Notes under the pieces: model-generated
What the model was told of the DNA's origin: nothing
Databases searched by the model: none
The model's input: only the letters and a program-made list of their open reading frames with translations
Translations under genes and position numbers: made by a program
DNA from: Closterium sp. Naga37s-1
Taxonomy: Eukaryota; Streptophyta; Zygnematophyceae; Desmidiales; Closteriaceae
Assembly (NCBI GenBank): GCA_947471745.1
Contig: CANJKZ010000400.1
Location: 1,488,001-1,552,000, forward strand
Direction of reading: 5' to 3'
Length of the DNA stretch: 64,000 bases
Shown here: positions 20,895-34,000 of the stretch, piece after piece
How the letters are laid out: each line of letters opens with the position of its first letter
Position numbering within the stretch: the first letter of the stretch is position 1

Positions 20895-23031
20895 TCACAG
20901 CTGCTTCTGATACCGACGGAACAACGGCCCGGCCCTGTTGGTAGCGGCGGGGACTTCCATAGCGGGGACGGGGTTAAACTCGTAGGGCGGCGTGAAAACA
21001 TTTTTGCCCGACTCGGTAAAGAAAGCGCCGTTCTCGAAGTGGTCGCCGATGGACTGCCACGGCCAGTTCTGCCAGCCCACGCTCGACACGTGGATCTTGG
21101 TCCACGTCTTGTCGCTGATCTGCTTCGCCTCCCACCCGTGCGTGTCCTGTCGCTTCGTCACCTCCTTAATGTCCCCTGCCACGAAGTAATTCGCCTCGCT
21201 GCGGAAGCGCGCGTTAGCGGAGCCGCCAATAGCGTAGATGCCCCAGCCGTTGGGATAGTAGTTGTTCACCACGTGGAACTGCCCGTGACGGCCGCTGTTG
21301 GCAGGAGGAAAGGAAAATAATAAGTTGCCACTCACCACATCTAGACGTGTCGGCAGATAATGCTAAAGCCAACTAGAAAAAAACAAAAGGTGGAAGGGCA
21401 CTAACCGGGGCATGCGCTGGTTGCAGTTGGGGCCGAACACGTTGAGCCCAACCGTGACGCGCATGTTGTCGTCTGTCGTCGCCGCGTCGTCGTTGCCCAT
21501 GAGCATCACTTCGTCCTGGTTCACGAAATAGTTGTTGGTAACCGCCACGTTCGTCGACCCCACGACGATGTTGACTTGCGTGTCGAGCGCCATCTCGAAG
21601 CCGCAGTGGTCGATCCACACGTTGGTCGACCCCCACACCTCCACCGCGTTGCCGTCGCGCCAGTCTTTCACCTCCACGCCCCTCCCGGACCGCACCTTGA
21701 TCGTGCCGCTGCAGGAGCGCGAGTGGAAAGGGGTGGGGAGGTGGGAGGTGAGTGCGTGGAAGTGCGGAACGGTAAGTGGGTAGTGCTGGCAGCATAGCGT
21801 AAGGGAGCACGCGGCACGTCGGTCTTAAAAAGACTCAAGTAATTTGCTTGCTGCGAGTAAACTGCTATCGCGTACGGAGACGAGCGAGCGCGTACCTGCG
21901 CATGGTGCAATTGTGGAAGATGACGGACTCGACGATGACGTTGCTAGATCGCTCGATGCGGGCGCACGGGCCGTTCTGAATGACGACGGCGCGGCCGCGC
22001 GCGTCGATGGTCTTGTCGCTGGCGATCATCATCTCCGCCTTGAGCTTGTCGAACACCATGTCGCGCTCAAAAACGATCCACAGCGGCTCCTTCTGCGAGA
22101 CACGGCACCGGGGTAAAGGAGGCGTGAGGGGAAGAGAAAATAGAAAAGAAATGGAAATTGAGATGAGAAAAGAAAAAAACAAGCACGGGATGTGAGAATG
22201 TCGAGGAAGGCAACGGTAATCGCGCAATCGTCTATGCACTGTTGGAGGCCAAGCATCAGAGGGGAGAAAAGTGTCGCACGTCGTCGCTTTGCGTCGCACC
22301 TGGATGATGCCGTATCGCAGCATGCCCTCCGTCGGGTTCACGGGGTCGTCCGCCTCCGTCGTCACAACGTACAGCTTTCCGCCCTTTCCGCCCGTCGTGC
22401 CGTTGGCGAATCCCGGAGCGCAGTTGCCGAGCTCCTGGCGGTTGGTCTTCCAGTCCGCGGACCACCAACAATTGTCCACGGGGTTCGTCGTCCACACGCC
22501 CGCCGCACGCTTTCCCGACCCCGGTGCTTCCGCAATACCCAAACGGCACTTCTTGCAGTTTTTAACGGCCTTTCCGCTCCCGCTGCTAGACTTGTCGCTG
22601 CTCTTGCTGGACTTGCTGGTCTTGTCGCTCGTGCTGCTGCTCTTGCTGCTGCTCTTGCTGCTCTTCTTGCTACTCTTATCGCTCTTGCTGCTCTTGTCCT
22701 TGCTCTTGTCTTTCTTGCTCTTCTTGTGCGACCTGCCAAGTTTAATCGAGGAGTCACAGTAAGTAAGCTGAAGTAGCAATGACGAGGTGGGATGGAATAA
22801 TCCACAACCAATATGAGCAAGTGAAACTCACTTCAGCTTTCGACGGGCGATCAGATCCACAGATGCAACGGTAAGCCTCTCCTCGTAATACCGTGGGGCC
22901 TCTGATGCAAGCCGTACTTCAGAGTTGAGGGTCTCAATTTCGCGTTCGCCACCGCTCACTGTCGTGGAGGCACACGCGAGAATGGCGGCGACAAACAGAC
23001 CGACAGATAAACGAGCCATGGGATACGACAT
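20895..23031 (-). CDS. Pectate lyase (polysaccharide lyase family 1), secreted
   Basis: Cleaves de-esterified pectin (homogalacturonan) by beta-elimination in the cell wall. Exons, in coding order: 23031-22832, 22732-22300, 22092-21896, 21708-21406 and 21294-20895, together 1533 nt or 510 residues. After a signal peptide (SVGLFVAAILACASTTVSGG) comes an extension rich in Lys and Ser (residues about 68-125), then the plant-type PL1 core: NPVDNCWW, DDPVNPTEGMLRYGIIQ, EPLWIVFERDMVF, VWIDHCGFEMALDTQVNIV, NYFVNQDEVMLMGNDD, FHVVNNYYPNGWGIYAIGGS. Plant enzymes usually read WIDH..LS..DG..D.. at the Ca-binding strand; here it is MALDTQVNI, and HHNEVMLLGH is changed to VNQDEVMLMGN. The fold is clear but metal binding may differ. 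An alternative start is the ATG at 23019. Confidence 0.92.
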
Positions 23032-23927
23032 GGTTCGTTCAGAGTAAAGTAAGAGCTGGCGAAGTTTATAAAAGTGGCAATGAATGTTGAGGGACGCAGG
23101 AAACAGACTGATTGCTCCAACCAAGCTTGCTGGTTCCTGATGCTTGGCTCAGGGAAACTTGATGTGCGTTGCAATCAGCAGACCCAAAGGTGAATTTGAA
23201 AGTTGAAGGGAGGGGTTGAATTCAGGACGAAAAGGGGCCAAGCAGCGCCCAAGGAGCAGGATAGCGCCCCTGACGCTTCGGTGTGGACAGCATCACTGCC
23301 TGTGATTCGCTGCTTGTGTCTTCCTTTCGCGCCTCGAGGATATAGACTCACAACTGGGCAGCTCGTGAAAGTGCCACCGTGGGCAAATGAGCATTTGCGC
23401 CTCGGTGACATGTGAAGTCGGTGGGCAGGCGAGCCCCTATCTTGAAAGGCTTCGAGAGTTCTCATTGGCTACGCAAGCCCCTCCATTTCTCGCGCTATTG
23501 GAACCCCAAGCGCGATCCCGTGTTTGAGCTCTGGCTGGGCGAATCGACCCATGTACTTTGTCATCTTCTTTAGTATCACGCTCGCATTAGGCTTCGGTAA
23601 GCTTTTATTGAAAGCAAGCCTCGAAACGGCGGCATAAGTCACAGCAACACCAATACAGTCACAGTGCGCCAAGGGAAGGATGATACGCCGATACACTCAT
23701 ACCCGGTATCAGTAGGTAATTGGTTGTTCGTTACCGTCATATATCCGTAAAATCCTGCATTCACAATATGCAACTAGTGAAATCAATCTGTGATGGCCAT
23801 TGCCTAATAATCCACACCAGTGTCTTCAATACATGTTCGTCAAGTGTGTCTCCAATCCAGCCTATATATTATTGATTTGAACTACAAACGTGGGCACAAA
23901 ACGCCAAAAACGTTCTAGAATATTTGC
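23032..23927. other. Spacer upstream of the pectate lyase gene
   Basis: Holds the pectate lyase promoter and, at the right, the 3' UTR of the GAF-PAS gene. Small frames on both strands lack family features. I recognise no gene. Confidence 0.5.
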
Positions 23928-26891
23928 TCAAGCCAGAATTGTGAGAGTGCCATCCTCGTTTGACAGCACGAGCTCACATTGCTCATCACCATGTGCATAC
24001 GCTACCTCATGCCCCTCATGGCCCTGCTCCATCCCGTTTCTATCACCATCAACCTCCTCCCCTGAGTGTCTCCCGCGCCCAGCAGCAGCCTCCCTAGCAG
24101 TGACCACAAATTTCACGTCACTGGAGGAGCCCCGCGCCACGGTGATTCTCAAGGCCATGCTGTCTGCTGCTTCTGCTGCTCCTTCCTCCCCTTCACCGTG
24201 CAGCCGGTGCTGCCGTCCCTCGGCTGACCACTCATAAAGCGACTCCTCAGCAAAGGCATCCAGGCCTGTGGTTGAGAGAAAGGGGCAGGATGTAATGTGG
24301 TGCAGCACCGTTAGTAAACACGATCCCACACACAGGGCGAACACTGTGGGAGGGCATTAGGAGCACACAGTGTGTGGGCAAGAAGGCTGGTGTGCAGGCG
24401 GAAGGGCAACAGGCCTGTGTGGGCTCACCTCGCTGCATGAAGTTCTCATCGCCATCGATGCAGACCAGCACGTCCGCCAGCTTCAGCCCCAATGGCAGCT
24501 TGCCACCTGTCGCATCGCCGTCGCCCTCCGTGCTGCTCTCCAGCGCAAAGAGCGCGCGCGCCGCCCGGTTGGCGCACGTGAGCTTGCCGTCCGCTGACAC
24601 CGCCACCATGGCATGCTGTGTCGCCTGGTAGGTAATTGCACGCGCAGGGGTGGACAAGGGGAAAAGGAAGGAATTTGAGCACAGTGGCTGAGGGTGATTG
24701 CGTGAGAGAGCCGTGGCTGGAAACAAGGTGGAAACATCCAAGCAGCTAATCCACCTCGCACCCATCATCCTCCCTCCGCCTTTCCACCACGCACCTCAAG
24801 CATGTCGTTGAGTCGCTCCTCCGCCTCCCACTTCTTGCGCCGCTGCTGCACGCCCACCACCACCTGCGCCACCGTTTTAGTCACGGGCTGGATGCTCATC
24901 AGCAGCCCCTCGTTATAGCCCCCCTCGCGGTTCGACACCGCATAGATCCCCACCAGATCCGGCCCGGAAAACAAGGGAACGCCCAGGAAGCTCCGCATCA
25001 CCGGATGCCCGGGAGGCACGCCTTGTCCTGACGCGCGCGGATCGTTGGGCACGTCGTTGCTGATGACGACGTCAGCGGACGTCACGACGCGGCCGAAGAT
25101 GGTCTTGAGATTGCCGAACACGAGCCCCTTGGGCGCGTTCTCCGTATACCACGCGCGCAGGTCGCGGTTCCACGCCAGGTTCGTAATTGAGTGCGTCTTG
25201 AGGTACAGCGACCCATCGGCGCGCTTCAGCGCGCTGGCGATGAAGCCCGACTCGGACTGCGTGAGATCGAGCAGCTGCGAGAGCAGGTAATCGGCGACCT
25301 GCGAGCCGTTGGGAGTGAGGTCGCGCGAGAAGATCTCGTGCGTCTTGGTGATCACCGTCAGCAGCTTGCGGTTCATCGCGTCCACCTGCACGCCGCTCGC
25401 GCTCATCCCCATGCTCCGGCTCCCGCTCGCCCCGGCTGCGCTTGCCGAGCCCGCCGTCGCGGATCGCACTGGGAGAGACCCGTCGGCGCTGCGGCGTGTC
25501 GTCATGCCGCTGAACAGCATCGTTCGCGGGAGTCCCGGAGAGGGAGGCTCGGCCGAGCGGCCGGCGTCTTTTGTCTCGTAGCTGCTGTAGCGCGCGGAGT
25601 GGCCGAGGAACGGACACGCGGGGAGCTCTTCCGACGCGTCGGCTCGGCTGGGCAAGATCATGCTGCCGGCCGGCAAGCCGCGGGAAGAGGCGGCTTGCTG
25701 ATTCGCCGGCGTCGGTGGCATGTGATGCGAGAAGGGCGTGCGGGGACAGCCGGAAGGGCTTGGAAGCATGAACGTGGATGGCGCCTGAGCGGCCGCAGCG
25801 CCCTTGTTGCTGCTGTTGTTGAAACTGCTGTAGCTGCCGTATCGCGTCGCGGCGCTGACGGTGTAGTCGTCGTCGGAAGTCGACGCGGAACCGGTCGAGG
25901 TGCGGCTCGCCAGCGTGGCGGAATCATCGACGAATGTGGTGTCATCAGATGACCCTGATGACGTGGTGTAAAACAGATTGCGCCGCGACGGTGACGCAGG
26001 AATTTCCACTTTCGGCATGCCTGCGGCGGGAGCGGCAGGGCTTGAAAACTGCTCCGGGCCGGATCCCGAGCCTTTCGCCGAGCCTGGATTCGAGGTCGGG
26101 TTCACCCCTGGCGTCGAAGCGGCAGTCGTCGTTTTAAGGCTTTGGATGAGGTGGATGGCGCCGTGTGTTGCGGCGGCCATGGACTCGGACTGCTTTGGGC
26201 ATTTCAAGCACCTTGTCGCGCCGGCTTCCACGGCGCGCACCACGAGCAGCCACTCCTCTCGGCTCCACTGCGCCGCCACTTTGAGCGGCGCCGCCACCAG
26301 ATCCGATTCCGCCGTCATTGGCGCGATTGCGGTTGCCCGAGCTGCTGCCGTCGAGCCCGGCGTGTGGGGCGGCTGCATGGCGGACGTGCCGTGGGGGGTG
26401 ATGGGTGCGGAGGGGCTTGGCGCGAGCGGGGGGATTGTTAGCGGCGGAGGGTTGGCGGAAGGATGTTTTCTCATCCCAGCAGGTTCCGGTGAAATGGCGG
26501 AAGAATTTTGACTGGTGGCGCTCGACCTTCCGGAAGCGGCTTCAGTGTTGGCGCTGAGCGGGGGGGTTAGTGTGGCGGAAGCCGCCGGCGGAAGACTGGT
26601 TCGGGGGGCGGCGCTTGACAGCGACGGTGGATCGAGAAGGCGCACGGTGCTCTGCGGCAATCCCTTGCGCATCTCGAGGCGGGCGCGCATTGCGACGGCG
26701 GCGACGTGGTCCTGCACGAGCGGGCTGCTGGAGACGCCTGCGAGTTGCCGCTGGCTCTTTCCGCCGAACTGGCTTACGCGAATCGAAGGCTGAAAGTCGA
26801 TCGACGGCGGCATGGGGGCTTTCTCTTCCTTGGCCTGCACGGGATTTGTGTTGAAAATGGCGAACCAGGGACGGCCGAAACTGGGCGCCAT
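23928..26891 (-). CDS. GAF-PAS sensory protein of unknown partner
   Basis: Three exons in coding order: 26891-24795, 24624-24429 and 24265-23928; 2631 nt, 876 residues. The first half is Ser/Pro/Ala-rich and probably disordered. A GAF domain follows at about residues 520-690, with LTVITKTHEIFSRDL, LLDLTQSESGFIASALK, LAWNRDLRAWY, VISNDVPNDPR, MRSFLGVPLFSGPDLVGIYA and the closing helix TVAQVVVGVQQRRKKWEAEE. A PAS-like segment begins at about residue 700 (HAMVAVSADGKLTCANRAA, ALF, FMQRG, then SLYEW). There is no histidine-kinase, cyclase or phosphodiesterase domain, and no chromophore-type Cys in the GAF domain stands out. Ligand and output are unknown. The start is the ATG before APSFGRPWFAIF; an upstream in-frame ATG at 26933 would add 14 residues. 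Confidence 0.72.
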
Positions 26892-28000
26892 GGCGGATTG
26901 CGCGTATAACGGCGAATGACTGGTAATCGGCACGGGCAGCTGATGCGAGTGGAAAGGAGAGGACTCGGCTGGGCAGGAGTCAGTGACACTGATCCTTGGT
27001 GTGCTGGGAACACATCGAGGGGATGAAGAGATCGGATGGAGAGGATAGTGGCGAGGAAGAAAAGTAACCTGCTAATGGCGGAGGGGGGGTTTGTATACTG
27101 AACAGGATTGGCTGGAGGAAGACCGTGAGTGAGGCTGTGATGCGGTGCGGATGCTTCACGTCACGACAGAGATTGGATAGATCTGCAGAAGGATGAGAAG
27201 CGGTGGGGTACGGTGGTAGAGAAAAACGGAAAGGGCAGCTGGACAGCCAACCAAGCACTCCATCCTTTCACCCTCACTCACAACTGGATGGCGGATTTGT
27301 GTGAAGGGGATGGGGGGATGAAGGCGTGCATACGATGAATGGCGGGGATGCGGCTAGGGGGGGGACTGGCAGGAATGGCATGCAACGTAGCAGTGCGGCA
27401 GGCAGGCCTTGAAAATGTACTACTGTACGATGGATGAATATCTGCTTTGCTCCATCACCACATTTTTCTTCCACCAAATCACACCTCCCGTGAGAAGGGT
27501 ACAGTACAGCGGAAACAAAACAGACCACAGCCATTCTTTTGAACCAGCACCCATGGACAAATCTTTCAAACAAATTTTCATCCGCAGGAGGTAGCTCTGT
27601 CAAACAGAATTTGTTGCCCAGTGTGATCATGTCCCTGATCATGTTTGGCTCAACAATTTTTTGTTTCACCCACAGAGCAAGGGTGTTTTGGCCGAAAGGG
27701 ACTCTATCCAAACTGCTCGCCAGCTGGCAGCTTTCGCATCTGTACCACACGACAAAGAGACAATTTTGCTATCATCCACGGTTGTCGAGAAGATTTCCCG
27801 TTCTTCCGTGATTGGATGAAACGAATCGTGTGAGTTGCAGCTCATTAATAAAAATATCCACAACCTGCTGAATTCCATGGTTGTTATCAATCACACACGT
27901 GGACCACAACCACAACCACTCGAAACTGCCCGAAATGATGAAGCCCGTTTATTGGAAGCTTCGTTCTAAGCAGCCGCGTTAGAAGACGAAAAGGGTGGGC
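26892..28000. other. Spacer between the GAF-PAS and MutY genes
   Basis: Promoter side of the GAF-PAS gene and 3' UTR of MutY. Frames in 27274-27811 lie opposite one another on the two strands and resemble no family. No gene supported. Confidence 0.5.
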
Positions 28001-31000
28001 TCACAGTGTATAAGCTTGAAGCATATCCCACACCTTCACAAAAGAGAAAATAACATGGGAAAAGTTGGGACTTTTGTAACCAGATAAAGGGAAAACGGTG
28101 AACAAGTGAAGATGACATACTCACCTTTCTGACACCACTCGAGAGACCCAAATTCTCGATTTCCGTCTCACTATGCCAGCACCATCGCTGATGGACTGGT
28201 AGTAAGCAAGCATCTTCATAATTCTCCTGGCAACCAGCTTGCTTCCCTTTCGATCTGGCCACTGCGTTTTCTGTGTTGCACTCCCAGATAACCGGATCTC
28301 CTGCCTCCTCTCCTACAATCACAATTCTCTCGACTAGCATATGCTGGTGTATGTGGGAGAAGATATGCAACGTATCTCCCACATCATGCTTCTCGATCAC
28401 ACGCCACTTGCTCCCCTCCACCTTATTCTCCCCCTCCTGCAGCATTCTCCCATCCAAGCTAAGCTGTCCAGACCCCTCTATAGTCACACAGGGAAGCATC
28501 TGCCCCAGCAGCTGCCTCACAGCCTGCCTCTGTTGCGCCTCTGCTGGCCTGCCTGTGCCTGAGGTCACAACCAGGGAGGGGAACTCCCACAGCCCTGCCA
28601 GCAATCCTGTTGGTGGGCGCTGCACCAGAAGGTACTGAGAAGGTTCCTCACTACTAGATTGATTGCCGCTGGGGCTGCCCTGTGCGCGTCTGCCTTTCTT
28701 GGCAGGAACACCTGCTGATGCCTCTGATGCCAGCGCTGACACCGCCGCACCTCTCCTCTCCACGACACACACGGCCACCCACTCCTCCCTGGGTGCGGCC
28801 TTGGCCTTGCGCACAGGGAAGTCCGTCACCCGCACTGCCCCCTCGCCCTCTCCGCCCTCTCCACCCTCCCCCTCTTCCCCCCTGCGTGCCCCCTGCTGCT
28901 GCAGTGCGAGGGCGCGGCAGTGGGGGGAGAGGGGGCAGGCGGAGCAGGAGGGGGAGGAGGGCGAGCACACGAGGGAGCCCAGGTCCATCAGCGCCTGGGG
29001 GGGTGGGAGAAGGGCTGGGGGCGTGAGTGGGTGGTGAGTGGTGGGTGAATGGTTGATTGTGTCGCGGTAATCTCCTTCAATACGAATTTGCGGAGATTAT
29101 CGGGACAACTGCTTAAGGTGTTTAGCGATATCGGTATGAAAGGGGTAGTGTACTGGAATTGCGAGGGGTACAGGGAGGGGCGGAGGTTGAGGTTGTCGGA
29201 TTGGGTGAGCGAGCGGAATGAAGCCACAGTGACGTGGAATTGGGCCCACTTTGACAAAGGCGATTCGCAGGAGGGACAAGCTACAGTGACATGCAGGAGG
29301 GGTATGATGGGATTTGGGAAACATCCAGGTGGAAGTGCATTCTCGAAACAGAGGAAGGAGTAAACCGTCGGGTTTGGGGGTGGGTGCTCTGGTAGGAAGG
29401 GCGCTAGAAAGATCGAACTAAACTAGCAGTGGGGAGGGAGACTACCCACTCTTGTTTGTTCTCTCGATATTATGGGATGTGTGTAATCTTGCTTAGTGGA
29501 ATTCTCCCAGAGCAAAACACAGAACCATAGAGTGAGAGGCCAACCACGAGGCGTGTTTGTGAGAGGCTAGACTAGCTGATTCTAGGATCTTTTCTACAAA
29601 CAAGAGTCATGACCGCGATGTCGCTTCGAAGCGGGGCGCATCTGCTGGGTAGGGAGGAACCCGCCCTGTCCGAGGAGGGGATCTCGGCGGGAGCGCAGAG
29701 CGATCTGAAGAAGGGGTTGGGTTCTGAGGATGACCGGGACGAGTAGCCCAGTGCACGGGAGAGGCGCGAACGGGAGCCTCCGCGGGGCGATCGGGGGGGG
29801 GGGGGGCATCGTCGCGGATCGGAAGGCTTCGCGATGCGAGTGGAGCGACAGACGGGCGAGGCACGACCGCCGTCGGGTCCAGAGGACCCTCCGAGATTTG
29901 CGGATGAAGAGACAGCAGGCCCCACGGGCAGAGCGGAAGATGATCAAAGATCGGCAGTGAGGGAGGGTCCACGAGGAGGCTTCTTCTCGGCGGATCACAC
30001 GCGCAGATCTCTGTGGGAAGAAACCCATCGATACCGCTACACGGGACTGCCAAAAGTGGAGGTGCCAGTCCGGTTTACGGGAGATCAAGAATCCGGCCCT
30101 CGCTTCAAGGCATATGCCATGCACATCCGTTCGGAGAAATTCTGCTGGGAACAAGACGGATTAGACCTTCGTCACTTCTTCCGATCCTTGGGCAACACTC
30201 TGGCGGGGAAGGCCGAGGCGTTCTTCTGGGAGATCAGAGGAAAGGGACGCCAATGGAAGAATTCAGAAGGACGATGAGGGGAAACCAGTCAGGCTGGCAG
30301 ATCCAACAGAAAGATTTCTGGAGGAATTGCGAGAGCAATTCCCCACGCAGACTCCAGCTCGACTTCGAGAGTTCGAGCAAGTGAGGAGAGGACCTAAGGA
30401 GTCGCTCCTGGCATACTATCGAAGAGTCCAGCAGCTGGCGGACGACATCGCCTGCAGCGAGCAGAGAATTTTGGTGATGAAATTCCTGGCGGGACTCTCG
30501 GGCGAGCTGGCCCGCACGGCGAGAGACCGGACATACGACCTGGGGAAGGCCGTAGGTTGAAGGTTGAAGGCCGAGGAGGACCAGACAGGGGAAGAAGAGG
30601 AAGAGGCGGCCCTGATGGCCGGAGAGGAGAAGGAAGCTGAGACGGAGGAGCCCTTCTTCATGGCATATGAGAGAGAGAGAGGACGGGAGGACCTGGGTTT
30701 GCGCAGCGCTGGGGTAGACGGCCGCCGAGACACCTCGCCCGCACGAAGGGGGCCGCGGGAACGCGTGACGCAAGCGACAGACCGAGCAGCGGAAGCCGTA
30801 CAGGAGGCCGAGGCAAGGGTACGTGAGAGGACAGGACCGTTGAGGCACCCACACGAGAGGATGTCGGCAAGGCCCTGTGTGGTGGAGGCGAAGGAGGGCA
30901 TGGTAGCAATGGAGGGCAAGTACCCAGGGGCAACTATTATCGACACCGGAGCATCACAGGTCCTGATTGGGCGAAGACTGGCGGAGAGGCTAGGACTGCA

Positions 31001-34000
31001 TCAGGAGGACATGGTGACAAGAGAAGGAGTGCGCATCCAGACTGCGGAGGGAGGAGTAGGCAAATGGTTACCCAAGACGAGACGACCACAGGAGATCGTG
31101 CTGGCGCCAGGATCCGAGGACGAGGCGCGCATTCGGGTACACTGCCTAATTTCCGACTCAGACGATTACGACTTACTCCCAGGGATGGAATTACTCTACA
31201 AGGTGGGGGCAGCAGTGGACACATGGACAGAACAAGTGACCTATCAGCCACGGTACTGGGATGCTGATCTGCGTCGGGAGGAGTATTGTGCCGCTGTGCT
31301 ACTGGCGAGGTTCCTCAGGAGTAGGCCTGAGTACAGGGAACCGGCCCACGACTTGGTACCAGAAAAGAAGTTGGAGGACTTTGGCGTGTACCTGGAGCGG
31401 GCCGCGGAAAGGAGGAAGTGGGAAGAGGCGGCAGGAAACCAAGTGGAAGTGGTGAGAGAGACAAGGGGACTGCAGGAGCCGACATACGATATAGAAACCT
31501 TTAACCACCCGATGACGCTGGTAGAGATCTTCGGAGGAGTGGGACCGGGGCTGGCAGCCTGTGTAAGGACCGGCCTGAAGATACGAAGATGGGTGTATGT
31601 GGAGAAAGAGGAAGAGGTGCGGCTCATGGCGTTTCACCATGCACGGCTACTATAACAGCTGCATCCTGACAGGCTCCCCATGACGGTGATCGAGCAAACC
31701 GAAGCAGAGGCGGAACGAGCACATGACGTCAAGGACCTCAAGGAAGCGGATGTAAGCAGCTGGGGGCATGTGGATCTGCTGGTAGCCGGATGGGAGTGTC
31801 AAGGGCTCTCGAGAGCGGGCAGAGGGAGAGGGATGACAGATAACCGGACGGGACTTTTCCAAGAATTAATAAGGGTGATGAAACTGGTCAAGAGGAAGCA
31901 AGGGCCGTTCTCTTACATTGTAGAGAATCTTGACGTGGCGGATGACGAACGGGCGCTAGTGAAGGAGGCTCATCGGGCAGTGACCAGTGAGCTGGGCCAC
32001 GGAGTGGCCTGGGACGCAGCAACGATGGGGGCACGAGCCCACCGGGTGCGCCGCTACTGGCAGAACGTGATTCCAGAGCCAGAAGTGCGGGAGCAACTGC
32101 TGGAGCCAGAAGTGCGGGAGCAACTGGCCCGCATGCAACGCCCCATGTCACGATTGGTGCAGGACATCCAAGAACCAGGGCGCAGGCCAGCCCCAGTGAC
32201 AGTCCCAGACTTCAAAGCGCAATATCCGTGCAATGAGGTGGGCGCACCTAGGCAAGCTTGGCCCACGATTACGGCAAGCGCAGGCAGCTACGCCTTCAGT
32301 ATGAAGGGGGACCAGCCAGGACCAGGCATGGTGGAGGTGGTGGCGACAGGCGAGTGGGAGGAACCACTGGCAGTGGAGAGAAAGCGGGCTATGGGCTATC
32401 TCCGGAACGCGACGGCGGCACCGGGAGTGACTGAGGAAGCCAGGAGAAGGGCGCTGGGAGGAGCAATTGACCAGCACGCGCTGGTGTGGCTCATGTACCG
32501 GATGGAACGTCGACAGGAGAATCTGAGAATGCAGCTGCTGATATGGTGGCGTTGGAAGGATATCGAAGAAATGCTAGATGCAGAGCCGGAGAGAGCATGT
32601 GAATTGGCTGAGGAATGGAGGCAAATGTGCAAGGACCAGACAGAGATGGGAGCAAGGTTGGAGGGAGTGCTGAACAGCAGAGGCATCCACCTGATGGCCC
32701 GCGTAAACCGGGAGGAGGAGGAGGAGGAGGAGGAGGAGGAGGAGGAGGAGGAGGAGGAGGAGGAGGAGGAGGAGGAGGAGGAGGAGGAGGAGGAGGAGGA
32801 GGAGGAGGAGGAGGAGGGGGACGTGCCCGACCTTGTCGATGAGGCAGACCTGGAGAGAGAGGGGGCGATAGGGAGGCTGGTGCTGGTACCGGCTGAGGGG
32901 ACGAAAAAGGAAAGGCAGTGGGCGATCGGAGATGGGTTAACTGCAGAGCAGCAGGAGCAACTAAAGGCGGTGTTAGGCAAACGGAAAGCAGCATTCGCAT
33001 ACTCACTGGAGGAGCTGGGCAAGTGTAATAGGGCCACGATGGAGATCGAGTTACAGAGCGACGTGCCGGTGTACCAGAGACGAAGACGAATGAGCTCGAG
33101 AGATCGGGACATAGCATCAGCCAAGTGTAAGGAGCTACTGGCGGCAGGGCTCATCCGTGAGTCCACATCAGAATATGCAGCAGCCACGGTAGTGGCTGCC
33201 AGGAAAGACCTAACCGGAGAAATGCTGGCACGCCGCATGTGCGGGGACTACCGAGGGTTGAATAAAATCACCAAATGTGACCGCTACCCGATGCCGATGG
33301 TGGAAGAGATTTTTGACCGACTAGCCTAGGGACGGGTCTACTCTACGCTAGATTTGAGACAGGGGTTTAACCAGATACCGATTAAGGAAGAAGACAAGGC
33401 CAAGACGGCATTCCATGGCCCGGATCGTCTTTACGAATGGAACTATATGCCATTTGGATTGCGAACGCGTCGGCTAAGTTCCAGCGAGTCATGGACCAGG
33501 TTTTACAAGATCAGCTCTGGGCGCTCTGCTATATAGATGACGTGGTCATCTACAGTGAGAGCGGGGAGCAGCATGTGAGAGACGTGGAGAGGACGCTGGC
33601 GGCGATACAAGACGCAGGATTGACATGCCATCCGGATAAGTGTACCTTTGGGGTGCAAACGATTGCCTACCTGGGGTTCCAAGTGGGAGCTGGCGGCCTG
33701 TCAGTGCAGCAGGCCAAGGTCGAAGTGGTGGACAGGCTCAGACAGCCCACAGATCGCAGCACCTTGAGAGCGCAACTCGGTTTCCTGAGTTACTACCGAC
33801 GTTTCATCCCTAACTTCAGCAAGACAGTGAAGCCATTGAACGGACTGCTGAGAGAAGACCAGGCATGGGAGTGGAAACAGGAACAGGAAGAAGCGTGGAG
33901 TAGCCTGAAAGAGGCGGTTAAAACAGCTCCCATGCTGAAGCTGCCGGATCCAGAGACGCCATTTACCGCCTACACGGATTGGAGTAGCAGCGGCATGGGT

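Noticed and set aside
29049..29363. 104-codon frame left of the gypsy gag
   Set aside because: No recognisable family; lies in the intron or in a lost LTR region. It could not be tied to the element.
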